DNA of 64,000 nt from NCBI GenBank assembly GCA_015179125.1, contig WHVA01000085.1, positions 186,001 to 250,000 on the forward strand, read 5' to 3'. Shown here one piece after another: positions 1-9,466 of the stretch (position 1 is its first letter; each line of letters opens with the position of its first letter). This DNA comes from Gautieria morchelliformis (Eukaryota; Basidiomycota; Agaricomycetes; Gomphales; Gomphaceae). The position numbers were made by a program, and so were the translations under genes. Below the pieces are notes generated by a model that searched no databases, was not told the DNA's origin, and saw only the letters and a list, made by a program, of their open reading frames with translations.

Positions 1-1839
1 CCCAGTATTGTCATGTGGCTTCGGGGCTGACTTGTGCAGCAGAGCCCTAGCCAGAGACCAGAAGGTGGGCGGAGGGATATTCCCTACAACGAGAACATCA
101 ACGTCACTGTCCTGGGTGTCGACTCCAAGTCCAAAGCTCCCAACAGGTACAAACTCGAACCTGACCACAGAGCTGGAGGCAGTCGCTGCAAGCTGGGAGT
201 CATTGACACCGACGGCAGAGCGACTCGGAACTTTGAGTGATAAGACGGCCTGAAGGGTGGATGTAACACAGTTCCTTTCGTCTCGTTGGCTTGTGGTGGG
301 GTATCCATTATGGTGACGTACAGTCTTATCGAGTTCTTGGTCTGAAATGGTCGCATGAAATCTGGTGACACCATGGGAGTCACCGTGCACAGCTTCCATC
401 GCTGGCTTATCTTTCGGATCTACGCCCAAAGAGAATGACGCCGTCAGACCATAATGGTCACTGGCCTCGCCTCCCAGCCCGAATTTCTCAATGACGAGCA
501 TGTTAATCCCCGCGTCGTGCCGCACCCATATCCTATCATACCGCTGTGGTGAGCGGTTATTTTTAACAGTTTCTGCAGCCAAAACATTGGAGTTAGGATC
601 GTAGGTCGCGCCCCCGTATTCACTTCCGTGAAGGGTTAGCCAGACGTCAATGAAATTGTCCATAATCAACGGGGGGATCGGTTCGGATGTGGGGACGTTG
701 AAATCACCCATTATGATCCATGGAGATGAAAGATGATGTTGCTTAAGAAATTGAAGGAGTACCTTGAGCTCATCCAATTTGGCACGAAGCTGAGAAGCCT
801 CTAGACCAGCCGCTAGATGGACAGCTGAAATAATGAAGGGATCAGCATCACGACGAGGAACGTGAAGAATCGCCGCGGGTTTGTGCTTGTGCAACTGAAT
901 GTATTCCCATGTAAAACCAAACCCTTCCTGTGAGAGACAAACAATGTTGCGTTCGTTTGGGAGGACACTGTTAGGATCGTGTGTACACCAGGGCCAACGC
1001 GCTCGTATGCCAGGGTCAGCTGCGAGAAGTCGAAGAGACTCGTCCGTCACTTCTTGAAGGCAGACAAGATCAGGAACGGGCTGCAAGGCAAGAAGGGTGG
1101 AGAGTAGCGCATTGAGACGTGGTCCTGTGGGAATTCTGGCGTCGTGAAGTACATTATATGTTGCAAGTGTGAATGTTTTCGCCTGCGACGGTGCTGGGAG
1201 GCATGGCATCCATTTCTTAGGTCCAAAACGGTAAGTATCCGGGACCAGGGCCGCTACGGTTGATTCGCGATGGGGTAAATCATCTGGAGAAAGAAGGATC
1301 TCCTCGCAGATATCCATTCGGCCCTCTGCATTTGATTTGCGGAGGATGACCACACTGTATACATCCCACTCGACGACCTGTTCGAGAAGCAATTCCCCCT
1401 TTCTCCGGAGAAATGCGGAAGAGCGATCCCGACTCTGGGTTTGGCCAAGAGTAAGATGGGGAACGAAAGGACGCCCAGAATAACCGACTGCTGAACTAAC
1501 AACGTCCCAGAGGCGATGCACATTGCTGGCTTGTGAAGGCCCAAGGAATACTGTGTCGTAATAGCGCTGCTCGAAGTTGCCCACTTTGTCCAGCTTGAAA
1601 GAGAAAGGCTGGATGTTTGCTTTTGCTAGAGCTTCGCGTATGAGAGAGCATGCTGTGGGAAGCGCAGGAGGCTCGACGAAAGGATATACAAATGTGAGGT
1701 GGGATGTCCAGCGAGGGAAAGACTTGTCATTTGCCGAGCGAAGAGGATTTATGAGTGCTTGGATATGGGCAGGAGGCAAGATCACTAGGGCGGTGGACCA
1801 AGAGCTAAGACGTGGTACTGGTGGTGTGCTGGACGCCAT
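1..1839 (-). CDS. 2H phosphoesterase - EEP nuclease - nucleotidyltransferase fusion (3' end beyond window)
   Basis: One frame stays open for 613 codons from the ATG at 1839 to the left edge, with no intron, so the C-terminus is missing. Domains in order: a 2H phosphoesterase (2'-5' RNA ligase-like) with both His motifs, HLTF near residue 47 and HLTLG near 128; an endonuclease/exonuclease/phosphatase domain with LATYNV (225), LQEV (261), MGDFNV (377), RYDRIW (433) and SDH (460); then the start of a poly(A)-polymerase-type nucleotidyltransferase with GSFGLGVDTQDSDVDVL, the G-S plus DxD signature, near residue 570. Known members of these families act on RNA ends and cyclic phosphates, so an RNA end-processing role is an inference. 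The EEP domain could instead be closer to Tdp2-like phosphodiesterases. The domain calls are strong; the substrate is unknown. Confidence 0.85.
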   Translation of the reverse strand, partial: MASSTPPVPRLSSWSTALVILPPAHIQALINPLRSANDKSFPRWTSHLTFVYPFVEPPALPTACSLIREALAKANIQPFSFKLDKVGNFEQRYYDTVFLGPSQASNVHRLWDVVSSAVGYSGRPFVPHLTLGQTQSRDRSSAFLRRKGELLLEQVVEWDVYSVVILRKSNAEGRMDICEEILLSPDDLPHRESTVAALVPDTYRFGPKKWMPCLPAPSQAKTFTLATYNVLHDARIPTGPRLNALLSTLLALQPVPDLVCLQEVTDESLRLLAADPGIRARWPWCTHDPNSVLPNERNIVCLSQEGFGFTWEYIQLHKHKPAAILHVPRRDADPFIISAVHLAAGLEASQLRAKLDELKVLLQFLKQHHLSSPWIIMGDFNVPTSEPIPPLIMDNFIDVWLTLHGSEYGGATYDPNSNVLAAETVKNNRSPQRYDRIWVRHDAGINMLVIEKFGLGGEASDHYGLTASFSLGVDPKDKPAMEAVHGDSHGVTRFHATISDQELDKTVRHHNGYPTTSQRDERNCVTSTLQAVLSLKVPSRSAVGVNDSQLAATASSSVVRFEFVPVGSFGLGVDTQDSDVDVLVVGNIPPPTFWSLARALLHKSAPKPHDNTG

Positions 1840-2065
1840 GGATCGATTGTAAAGTAAAATTTTCTGGATTGTCCCTCGTGGTAAGAAAACAGTATTATAG
1901 TGTTCGCAAGTGACTCAAACCAAGCGTGCAGCATCGCAAATCTGCCGGGTGACTCTAATTAGCACAGTTGACATCAACGTCTGACACCGCCAACCGCTCG
2001 GTTGCCGATTCCAGCATTACGCGTCCTAGACACGCGTCGAACGTACAAACCGCGTTTTAACCACC

Positions 2066-3035
2066 ATGGCCAGCGCAGACGGCGGTGCTTACAGGCGAGC
2101 CTACAAAATATCTCCATAGTTCTCTTTCTCATCCCTCGAACAGCTATTCTCTCACTGTCTTTTCACCTTCAGGCAAGCTCGTACAGATCGAACATGCCCT
2201 CGCTGCCGTATCGCAAGGAACAACAAGCCTTGGTATCAAAGGTGAGCCTGCTATCTAAACAAAAATCAGGACCACACTCATTCTATTTAAGCCACCAATG
2301 GGATTGTGATTGCCACGGAGAAGAAATCCTCATCCATCCTCATTGATCCTTCCATGCTCGACAAGGTATCAGTCGTGTGCCCAAACATTGGTCTTGTCTA
2401 CTCCGGGATGGGTCCCGACTTTCGTGTTCTAGTCAACAAAGCACGGAAGAGCGCACAGGCGTACTGGAAAGTACATGGAGAATACCCACCGACTCGAGTG
2501 CTCACACAGGAGATTGCGACCGTCATGCAGCAGGCGACTCAATCAGGGTTAGTCCCTCCCACCACGCATGAAAGATCATCTAATAGTGATACCTTAGAGG
2601 TGTACGACCGTATGGCGTGTCGTTACTCGTGGCAGGTTGGGATGCAAATCGTGGACCGAGTTTGTACCAAGTTGACCCCTCTGGATCATTCTGGGCCTGG
2701 AAAGCCAGCGCAATAGGAAAGAACATGGTCAACGCTAAAACTTTCCTCGAGAAGCGGTTGGCCTCTAACGCATATATGAATGTTCTGCCATCTCATCATC
2801 CCACAGATATAACGATGATATTTCACTTGAAGATGCCATCCACACCGCACTTCTTACCCTCAAGGAAGGCTTCGAAGGTCAAATGACAGAGAAAACGATC
2901 GAGATTGGCGTCGTCACGGTTCCCGAACTAAATGAGTTTGGCGAACAGGAGAAGGAGGGTGGAGAAACAGGGCGCCCGAGACCCACGTTTAGGAAACTGA
3001 CCGAGGAAGAAGTTAAAGACTATTTGGCACTATAG
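2066..3035 (+). CDS. PRE8: 20S proteasome subunit alpha-2
   Basis: Five exons (2066-2094, 2144-2241, 2292-2547, 2598-2756, 2807-3035) encode 256 residues, close to the usual 234-250. The protein shows the proteasome alpha signature ([19 protein letters not shown]), then [40 protein letters not shown] and [19 protein letters not shown], all typical of alpha-2 (PSMA2/Pre8). It forms part of the outer ring of the 20S core particle in nucleus and cytosol. The first intron only gives the conserved N-terminus if its donor is GC (AG|gcgagc). A short acidic stretch rich in E and G near the C-terminus ([15 protein letters not shown]) resembles the extra C-terminal segment of the yeast protein. The gene is convergent with the peroxiredoxin gene. 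Confidence 0.95.
2095..2143 (+). other. GC-AG intron in the proteasome alpha-2 gene
   Basis: This 49-base intron starts gcgagc after exon bases ACAG and ends cgaacag. A GT donor in the vicinity (GGCG|gtgctt) puts the next exon out of frame, whereas the GC donor yields the conserved [11 protein letters not shown]. Confidence 0.75.
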
Positions 3036-3358
3036 GCAGACATCAATCTGGTTGAAATCCTCATGATGCGACGTGTGGTTTGTGTGGTTTGAGCTGCGTT
3101 CCTGGACCCCGTGTTTTGACACACACTCCCGGTGTCCAATAACGTTTGAATGAGCACGGGCGACAGACGATCTGGGGCGCTTTACATACTCGTAGAATTG
3201 GTTCAATGCCAATACTGTAATTGGCTGCAGCACACTCATATGCCCTATCTGATGGCGGCAGATGGTATCACGGTCATGGCATGGCCGAACACTGACTCGT
3301 CATTACGGAAAGATGATAACTTGTTACAAGTGTGCTCTGAGCGTCCAGCAACGTACAT
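3036..3358. other. Gap between convergent genes
   Basis: These 323 bases separate the 3' ends of the proteasome alpha-2 and peroxiredoxin genes. The segment should hold both 3' untranslated regions. I see no supported gene, RNA or repeat in it. Confidence 0.6.
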
Positions 3359-4276
3359 TCACTCCACCTTCAAGGGCGTCGTTCTCAGGTAGGGCTACCC
3401 AGAGTTAATAGATCTATAGGGCGAGCAGGTAACAGGGCTCGTACCTTGTGAATAGTGAAGTCAGGGAACAGGGTCTTCGCCTGCTCATTAGTCACGGACG
3501 GGTGGACGATCACATCGTCGCCCTTTTTCCAGTTGACGGGAGTTGTGATGCGATGTTTGTCTCCCAGTTGAAGGGAGTCTATTACTCGGATGATTTCATC
3601 CTGTGCCGCGTATTCTTAGTACCTTTGAACACTCGGTGGTAAACCAAGCAACCCACAAAGTTACGACCAGTGGAGGCAGGGTAGGATATCATGAGACGGA
3701 TGACCTTTTTCGGATCTATGACGAAGACAGTGCGGACCTACTGAAGATCAGCGAAATGCGACAAATATTACAAATAGGCTCACAGTGAAGGGTAACCCCT
3801 TCGCGTCACGGTTGGTAGCATCTTGATAGTCCAACATGTCATACAAGGTCGAGATAGTACGGTCAGGATCTGCGATCTGCCCTCGACCGTGTAAGTTTAA
3901 AGCTAGTGATTAATTGCTGGACTCACAATCGGAAACTGGACGTCTGTGGGACCGATCTTGCCACCGTAATCGTTGATGTCTTTTACCCATGCGTGGTGGT
4001 CCTCGAGTCCGTTCGCAGAGATACCAATAACTTTAACATCGCGCTTCGCGAAGTCCTCAGCGCGACGAGCGACTTCGCCAAGCTCAGTGGTGCAGACAGG
4101 CGTGAAGTCGCCGGGGTGAGAGAAGAGGACAGCCTGCCAACGATTCTAGTCAAGCAACAATGTTGAATGAAAATAGAACTGACCCAGGAACTGCCAACCC
4201 AGTCGTGGAACTTGATAGCACCAGCAGTAGTCTGTGCGTCAAAATCAGGCGCGGTAGAACCAAGTCTGAGAGGCAT
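3359..4276 (-). CDS. 1-Cys peroxiredoxin (Prx6 type)
   Basis: The gene starts MPLRLGSTAPDFDAQTTAG and contains the peroxidatic cysteine motif DFTPVCTTE (Cys45), which is diagnostic for the Prx6/1-Cys class that reduces H2O2 and lipid hydroperoxides. Later exons encode VADPDRTISTLYDML, FVIDPKKVIRL, SYPASTGRNFVEVLR and TPVNWKKGDD, the usual Prx6 order. The last exon ends YLRTTPLKVE before the stop. Several introns of 45-60 bases interrupt the gene; the first begins gtcagt after GSSW. Full length is about 225 residues, normal for the family. No mitochondrial leader is obvious, so a cytosolic location is likely. It lies tail-to-tail with the proteasome gene and head-to-tail with SSU72. Confidence 0.92.
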
Positions 4277-4448
4277 GGCTTCTGGTAAGAACTCAATCAG
4301 CCTGGGTGAGAGGTAAAGAATTTATAGGTGAAAATAGGTGACATCTTATATGGCGAGCCTCTTGCGCCATCGGTACTTCAGTTTCCCACGCTGCCCGATT
4401 GATGCTTCGGCACCGCGGGCACCACGGTCATCAAATTATGCAAGATTC

Positions 4449-5466
4449 CTAATAGTAAGCGACAGCGTGCAGTAAGTTATGTGGATGATTCTCTTGTTGA
4501 AGTTCAAGTATCTTATCCATCTCATCGTCAATGTCCTCCGAAGACTCAATCTGAAGCGGTCGGTTTAGTGTGGACCCGAGCTCTTTCAATATTTTACTCA
4601 CGGCCGCCGCTAGCTCCACCATCGCTCGCCCTGCAATCAACGCCTCCTCGTGGTTATCCTTGATCTCCACGTTGATAATGTGAACCGGTCGATTAAACTC
4701 GCCGTTTCGTGTCAGCAGATCTACATTGATAGGTAGCTGTCAGCTGGTGGGCATCCACGAGAGCTCTCAGGTATCACCGTCACAAACCGCATCGAAACAT
4801 CGTTCCTCGCAAGTAATAACAACGTCGGCAATACTTTGACTATCTTGCCATCGTTCTGGAGCAGTCTTAATATGTCGGTTTCGATCCAGCATTGGTAGCA
4901 ACCCATTAGCTGTATATCTTGACAAACGAAATGAGCATAACCCTGTCTCTGCAGTATAATGACTAACAGGCGCGGGTCCTTGTTATTCAAATCCTCGTAC
5001 ATTTGTTGGTATGGTGTACCGAATGCGTATATGTTCGGTTTATCGATGGAGGGGCCTGGCAATCGGACGGCCGAGCCCGTCCCGTATGATATTACTCTGT
5101 GCCCAGCTTTTCTGTAGCAACCGAGGTGAGACGAAACATTCGCAGCGAGATGCAGACTGTGCGACTCTCACGCAAGTACATTATGGCCTTCCATTGAACG
5201 GTTCTGGAAGGAATGGCGATTTGTCTCTACAGTTTAACATACAACACACGAGCACAAACCTGATTATTGGCACAGACAACGCAAAAGAGGGGTTTCCCTT
5301 TTACCCTGGTCGAACTATTTGACGAAGTCGTATTTTGAAATGACGATGAAGGATCGGCGGGCGTAGCAGATCCTGAAGGGATGCCTGGAACGGGTGAGTT
5401 CGAATGTGCAAGCCGAGGATCAGCACGATTTGCAAGGCGAGGGTCGCGTGCTCTACGAGGATCCAT
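4449..5466 (-). CDS. SSU72: RNA polymerase II CTD phosphatase Ssu72
   Basis: Exons encode FCVVCANNQ joined to [10 protein letters not shown], giving the C-x5-R phosphatase signature with Cys65; then [31 protein letters not shown], a segment ending CFDAVCDD that supplies the catalytic aspartate, and a C-terminal helix ending LLHAVAYY. Ssu72 removes Ser5 and Ser7 phosphates from the polymerase II CTD and acts in the cleavage/polyadenylation factor. The first roughly 57 residues are an extra basic and Ser/Pro/Thr-rich tail ([17 protein letters not shown]) not found in the short yeast and animal proteins; this tail is common in fungal gene models. At least three short introns are present. The start at 5466 is the first in-frame ATG. 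Confidence 0.94.
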
Positions 5467-5835
5467 ATATCACTATCCAAAAAGCAAGTGAGAATCAGCG
5501 AGGCGCCCTTGCAAGATAAACATCAGTCCTGGGGATGGAGAAAACCTCAAAAGTATCTAGAACATTTCGCAGTCGTCTTCCCGACCCGTCGATGAATTAT
5601 GCAAAGGGGTCGGTACAGATTCCACTCTGAATCATCTTCGGCACGATAAAGAGGAAACACTGTTCACCTTAGGTTGCTGCCAAACCACGTCTTTAAGTAT
5701 CAAGCATGGTACTTAGTGCGGACGGATGTATTTCAAAGTCAGCTCCGACCGTGCATTTGCTCTCGAGTTACATATTTGACTGGACGCTCAGAGTCTCAAC
5801 GAGATGGAAATAGTCGACGAATTATTCTCTTGCTA
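5467..5835. other. Gap between divergent SSU72 and F-box genes
   Basis: This 369-base stretch separates the start of SSU72 (minus) from the F-box start (plus). The F-box frame stays open upstream to an ATG at 5674, but that segment has no conserved sequence and probably is 5' leader. A shared promoter is likely; no clear TATA element was found. Confidence 0.45.
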
Positions 5836-6626
5836 ATGCCGGCTTCGATATCCGATTTGAGCGATGGAGAGGTGGAAGCTGCACATAAAGAAATCGGATT
5901 TCATCAGAGAGAAATCGCTTCGCTCGATGCAAAGGTTGCTTCCCTATTGGGAACAGTCGATTCCCTTCTCAAGCTGAAAGTGGATCATCAGTATCAACTT
6001 CGACTATATGAGGGGATGTTGTCTCTCGCCAGGCGACTTCCGCCTGAGTTATTGGGCCATATTTTCGAGCATTGTGCTTATCTCTACCCGTCAGCACCGC
6101 TTGTGCTCTCACAAGTTTGCGCCTCATGGAGAGCAGCCGCGCATAGCCCACCGCGTATATGGACCTTACTATTTATTGATTGTGCTCGCTCTCGTTCGGT
6201 CTCGAGAGCAGCCCATTGGATATCCATGTCCGGCAGCCATATTCCACTGCATATCGTGCTATTTCCACACGAAATGTCACTATGTGCCGTGATGCGTATT
6301 CTGCTGCCACATGCCCCCCGCTGGAAAACCTTTAGTATTGACGCCGTGCGCCCCTACCACGTTTGTGAAGTTTTGGAGATGATCCAGGCTCAGGAATGTG
6401 CGCCTTCGGAGCTGAATGTCCTCAATTTCACGGTGCGCGAGGAATTGGATCAAATTCTTGACATGCGGGCGACCTTCACCGACAAACGATGTCCTCGACT
6501 TCAAACAATTCGCCTGCAGAGCGAATCACTGTCTTTGGTTTGCTTGCCAAACCATATCGTATCCTTATCATTGGTCATTCCAATCCACTGGCTGCCAACG
6601 GAGATATATTTACAAGTCATCCAACT
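5836..6626 (+). pseudogene. F-box protein gene, 5' part (interrupted by insertion)
   Basis: The frame starts MPASISDLSDGEVEAAH, has a short heptad-like coiled coil (ASLDAKVASLLGTVDSLL), then an F-box, LARRLPPELLGHIFEHC and LVLSQVCASWRAAAHSPPRIW, the arrangement seen in the large basidiomycete F-box families that recruit targets to SCF ubiquitin ligases. The frame runs to 6626 and is then cut by foreign DNA at VIQL. The host sequence resumes at 9467 in the same reading phase if the 3-base ACT present on both sides is counted once. I see no other damage in this half, so the insertion looks recent. An alternative in-frame start lies at 5674. Confidence 0.75.
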
Positions 6627-6701
6627 ACACGAAGGACACCGGAAGCCTTCTTCACGAGACCTGCAGACTGAGGGCATCGAGCCGCTGTGCCAGGTCAGAC
6701 G
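6627..6701. repeat. 75-base inverted repeat, arm 1
   Basis: Exact reverse complement of 7037-7111. It begins at the left edge of the insertion, directly after host sequence, so it may be a remnant of a terminal or hairpin structure of the donor. Confidence 0.9.
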
Positions 6702-6977
6702 TGGTGTCGGATGTCTTCTGCACAACGGGAGCCGGCGTGGTTTCGGAGACATCCATGAACGTCGCGAGTCCCATAATGAGCTTCATCGGAAAAATGCTGG
6801 ATTGCAAGGAAGACCTCCTGACGTTCATGTGGGTTTTGGGGACGGCCCTTCTGGATCCCGTCGTCCGTTCCAAGGGTGTGCTCCTTTACGGACCCGGCGG
6901 CACAGGGAAGTCCACGCTCATTAAGCTGGTTCGTCAATGCTTGGGGGAATGCACAACGGTCGTCTCTTCAAATGCCT

Positions 6978-7037
6978 TGGAAGGCTCTCGTCCCCTTAGC
7001 GACCACGTGAAGATTGCAGCGTGCTCGAACCGAATCC
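6978..7037 (+). repeat. 60-base direct repeat, copy 1
   Basis: Matches 7901-7960 with one difference. The two copies bracket the segment that holds the left inverted arm, as expected for a duplication made when that segment was placed. Confidence 0.85.
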
Positions 7038-7111
7038 GTCTGACCTGGCACAGCGGCTCGATGCCCTCAGTCTGCAGGTCTCGTGAAGAAGGCTTCCGGT
7101 GTCCTTCGTGT
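7037..7111. repeat. 75-base inverted repeat, arm 2
   Basis: Exact reverse complement of 6627-6701. It is followed by an A- and purine-rich leader that precedes the partial copy of the unknown gene. Confidence 0.9.
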
Positions 7112-7142
7112 ACATTAGCGTCTGTGCGTTGTCCTCTTAAAA

Positions 7143-7900
7143 AAGAAAAACGAAAGGGAGGAAGAGAGGGAGAGAGGGACGCAAGGGTACGCGACGGGCT
7201 GTCGCATGAGGGCACCTTCTCTCTTAGCATGTCAAACAGAGCCGTTTTCAAATCCAAGACTGCCGCCTATGACTCCGACTTGGTGTACAACACCTTGACC
7301 AGCGGAAACTTCCTGAAGTTCGAGTTCACGCCCTTGGACAAGAGTAAGTGCAAGCAAAAATACTACGAGTCCCAGGACGCAATATACCTGACGCGTCCGG
7401 TTGCTATATCCAGCATGAAGGATTCAGAGGAGCATGACAACGACACAACATACTACCCGACGAAGAGCATCCTCGTGGACGACTGCTACATTATGCGGAG
7501 AGACGTCGCGGGGTGCACAGACTTTGACGAGCGGAAGATTCCCGTTGGGTTGCCCGCCAAGGTTTTAGACAACCTGATCGACGACATAAAGTCCTCCGTT
7601 GCAGACACGGACACGGTAACGGCAAAGACCTCGTCGTTCGATGACCCCATTGAGCTAGGCTGGGTCCTCGCCAAATGCTACCCGACGGGCGACAGGTTTC
7701 CCGTGAAGATCACCGTCGGCACAAAGACCACAGACTTCGATCTGCAGGGTGCCTTCGAAAGGAACCCCGGCATAAAGAGTTTCCTGTGTGCCCTTCAGAT
7801 CAAGGTGGACCTGAAGTCCGCTGTCGCCATGGAAGGCTCTGGGAAGAGAACCTGCGATGCTGCACGTCTAACGGACTGGGAGATAGAGTTTGTCGTTGAT
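7143..7900 (+). repeat. 758-base inverted repeat, left arm
   Basis: Reverse complement of 8709-9466 with about one visible substitution. It carries the purine-rich leader and most of the unknown gene. Near-identity points to a recent duplication or ongoing gene conversion. Confidence 0.92.
7230..7900 (+). pseudogene. Unknown virus-associated gene, partial copy
   Basis: This copy begins MSNRAVFKSK and is the plus-strand partner of the complete minus-strand gene at 8586-9380. It covers most of that gene and stops at the inner end of the inverted arm. See the complete copy for a description. Confidence 0.6.
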
Positions 7901-7960
7901 TGGAAGGCTCTCGTCCCCTTAGCAACCACGTGAAGATTGCAGCGTGCTCGAACCGAATCC
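7901..7960 (+). repeat. 60-base direct repeat, copy 2
   Basis: Matches 6978-7037 with one difference; it lies within helicase-like sequence and starts directly at the inner end of the left 758-base arm. Confidence 0.85.
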
Positions 7961-8585
7961 TTCTGTGTCCCGAGGCCAACATCGCAGCGGACTTCAACAT
8001 CGCGAACTTCAAGGCGTTGTGTGGCCTGGACATCGTGGCAAGCGAGTACATCCCCATGATAAGCGTGTGCTCCCTGATCCTGGCATGCAATTACCTCCCG
8101 GACCCGAAGAAGCACGCGGAGTGGTACACAACAGCCTTCAGCCGCCGTGCCATCGTGATACCCATGTACTTCAGGGTTGCTGAGCACGTTTCCGCGTTTA
8201 GCAGCGTCATGCTAGAAGACCCGGACAAGATGACTTTCGTAACACAGTGCATCCTCGTGGCGAACAAGTACAACCAGGCGCCGATCTGCACGCGAACGCT
8301 CCTCCTCACGATCATGGGGGAGCTCTTTGCCAAGGTCGCGGACAAGCTCATGTACAACGAGGATGCGAGCAAGGACACCTGCTTAAAGGCATGCGGCTAC
8401 ATCGCCGGTGTCATGGGCATATCCGTGAAGGACTTGGGAGGCCTCGCTCATGCCGTTTCCTCGCAAAGAGTCATGACGTACATGGAGGATGTGCTCGTGA
8501 TCAAGGGCTTGGAGTTTCGCGGGTGATCTTCGCCTCTTTTTAAAAACGAGCAGGAAGGGAAAGCACGATGCAGGAGACGCGCGGC

Positions 8586-9380
8586 CTAAAGCGAGAGCAG
8601 AGACATGTCTGACTGGATGTGAGCGAGGGCATCCTTGTTCTTAGCAGACCCGTATTTGGAGACCCGCCCGCCACACACGGTCTTTGATGCCTTGACTACA
8701 GCGACCTGATCAACGACAAACTCTATCTCCCAGTCCGTTAGACGTGCAGCATCGCAGGTTCTCTTCCCAGAGCCTTCCATGGCGACAGCGGACTTCAGGT
8801 CCACCTTGATCTGAAGGGCACACAGGAAACTCTTTATGCCGGGGTTCCTTTCGAAGGCGCCCTGCAGATCGAAGTCTGTGGTCTTTGTGCCGACGGTGAT
8901 CTTCACGGGAAACCTGTCGCCCGTCGGGTAGCATTTGGCGAGGACCCAGCCTAGCTCAATGGGGTCATCGAACGACGAGGTCTTTGCCGTTACCGTGTCC
9001 GTGTCTGCAACGGAGGACTTTATGTCGTCGATCAGGTTGTCTAAAACCTTGGCGGGCAACCCAACGGGAATCTTCCGCTCGTCAAAGTCTGTGCACCCCG
9101 CGACGTCTCTCCGCATAATGTAGCAGTCGTCCACGAGGATGCTCTTCGTCGGGTAGTATGTTGTGTCGTTGTCATGCTCCTCTGAATCCTTCATGCTGGA
9201 TATAGCAACCGGACGCGTCAGGTATATTGCGTCCTGGGACTCGTAGTATTTTTGCTTGCACTTACTCTTGTCCAAGGGCGTGAACTCGAACTTCAGGAAG
9301 TTTCCGCTGGTCAAGGTGTTGTACACCAAGTCGGAGTCATAGGCGGCAGTCTTGGATTTGAAAACGGCTCTGTTTGACAT
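8586..9380 (-). CDS. Unknown virus-associated protein, 264 residues
   Basis: An intronless 264-residue frame begins MSNRAVFKSKTAAYDSD and ends DMSLLSL. I do not recognise it. It is mixed alpha/beta in character, acidic in the middle (SSMKDSEEHDNDTT), with several cysteines and no signal peptide or membrane segment. It is convergent with the helicase segment, ending 60 bases from it, which suggests both came from the same donor genome. An A/G-rich leader of about 90 bases precedes the start and could be a viral promoter region; that is inference. A structural or DNA-binding role is possible but nothing in the sequence settles it. Confidence 0.6.
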   Translation of the reverse strand: MSNRAVFKSKTAAYDSDLVYNTLTSGNFLKFEFTPLDKSKCKQKYYESQDAIYLTRPVAISSMKDSEEHDNDTTYYPTKSILVDDCYIMRRDVAGCTDFDERKIPVGLPAKVLDNLIDDIKSSVADTDTVTAKTSSFDDPIELGWVLAKCYPTGDRFPVKITVGTKTTDFDLQGAFERNPGIKSFLCALQIKVDLKSAVAMEGSGKRTCDAARLTDWEIEFVVDQVAVVKASKTVCGGRVSKYGSAKNKDALAHIQSDMSLLSL

Positions 9381-9466
9381 GCTAAGAGAGAAGGTGCCCT
9401 CATGCGACAGCCCGTCGCGTACCCTTGCGTCCCTCTCTCCCTCTCTTCCTCCCTTTCGTTTTTCTT
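8709..9466 (-). repeat. 758-base inverted repeat, right arm
   Basis: Reverse complement of 7143-7900. Its outer end is the right border of the insertion, directly next to the ACT that resumes the host gene. Confidence 0.92.

Larger units (their letters stand above)
6702..8526 (+). pseudogene. D5-like SF3 helicase, viral fossil in pieces
   Basis: Plus-strand segments on both sides of the left inverted arm resemble the ATPase part of D5-like primase-helicases. The first shows a helical lead-in (FMWVLGTALLDP) and a Walker A motif, LLYGPGGTGKSTL. The later one shows a Walker B-like region with RILLCPEAN, followed by LILACNYLPD and a Ser/Arg finger region (FSRRAIVIPMYF), the order known for SF3 helicases of large DNA viruses and their relatives. 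It is a broken fossil and is described only by its parts. The base and codon use (G/C-ending codons) differ little from the host, so origin rests on family membership and on its position inside a disrupted host gene. Confidence 0.65.
6627..9466. mobile_element. Virus-derived insertion with D5-like helicase, inverted duplication (fossil)
   Basis: A 2,840-base block of foreign character splits the F-box gene. It is flanked by a possible 3-base target duplication, ACT (6624-6626 and 9467-9469). Parts: pieces of a D5-like SF3 helicase on the plus strand, and a gene of unknown function present as a complete copy (minus) and a partial copy (plus). Repeats: 758-base inverted arms, a 75-base inverted pair and a 60-base direct pair. 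D5-like helicases occur in nucleocytoplasmic large DNA viruses, virophages and Polinton-like viruses; which group donated this piece is not clear. No transposase, integrase, capsid gene or terminal inverted repeats spanning the block were seen. It is broken and rearranged (at least two rearrangements). The near-identical arms and the undecayed host halves suggest it is young. Confidence 0.7.

Noticed and set aside
6627-9466. Interpreting the insertion in the F-box gene as a cut-and-paste DNA transposon
   Set aside because: The two ends of the block do not form terminal inverted repeats with each other and no transposase motif is present; the helicase-like motifs fit a viral source better.
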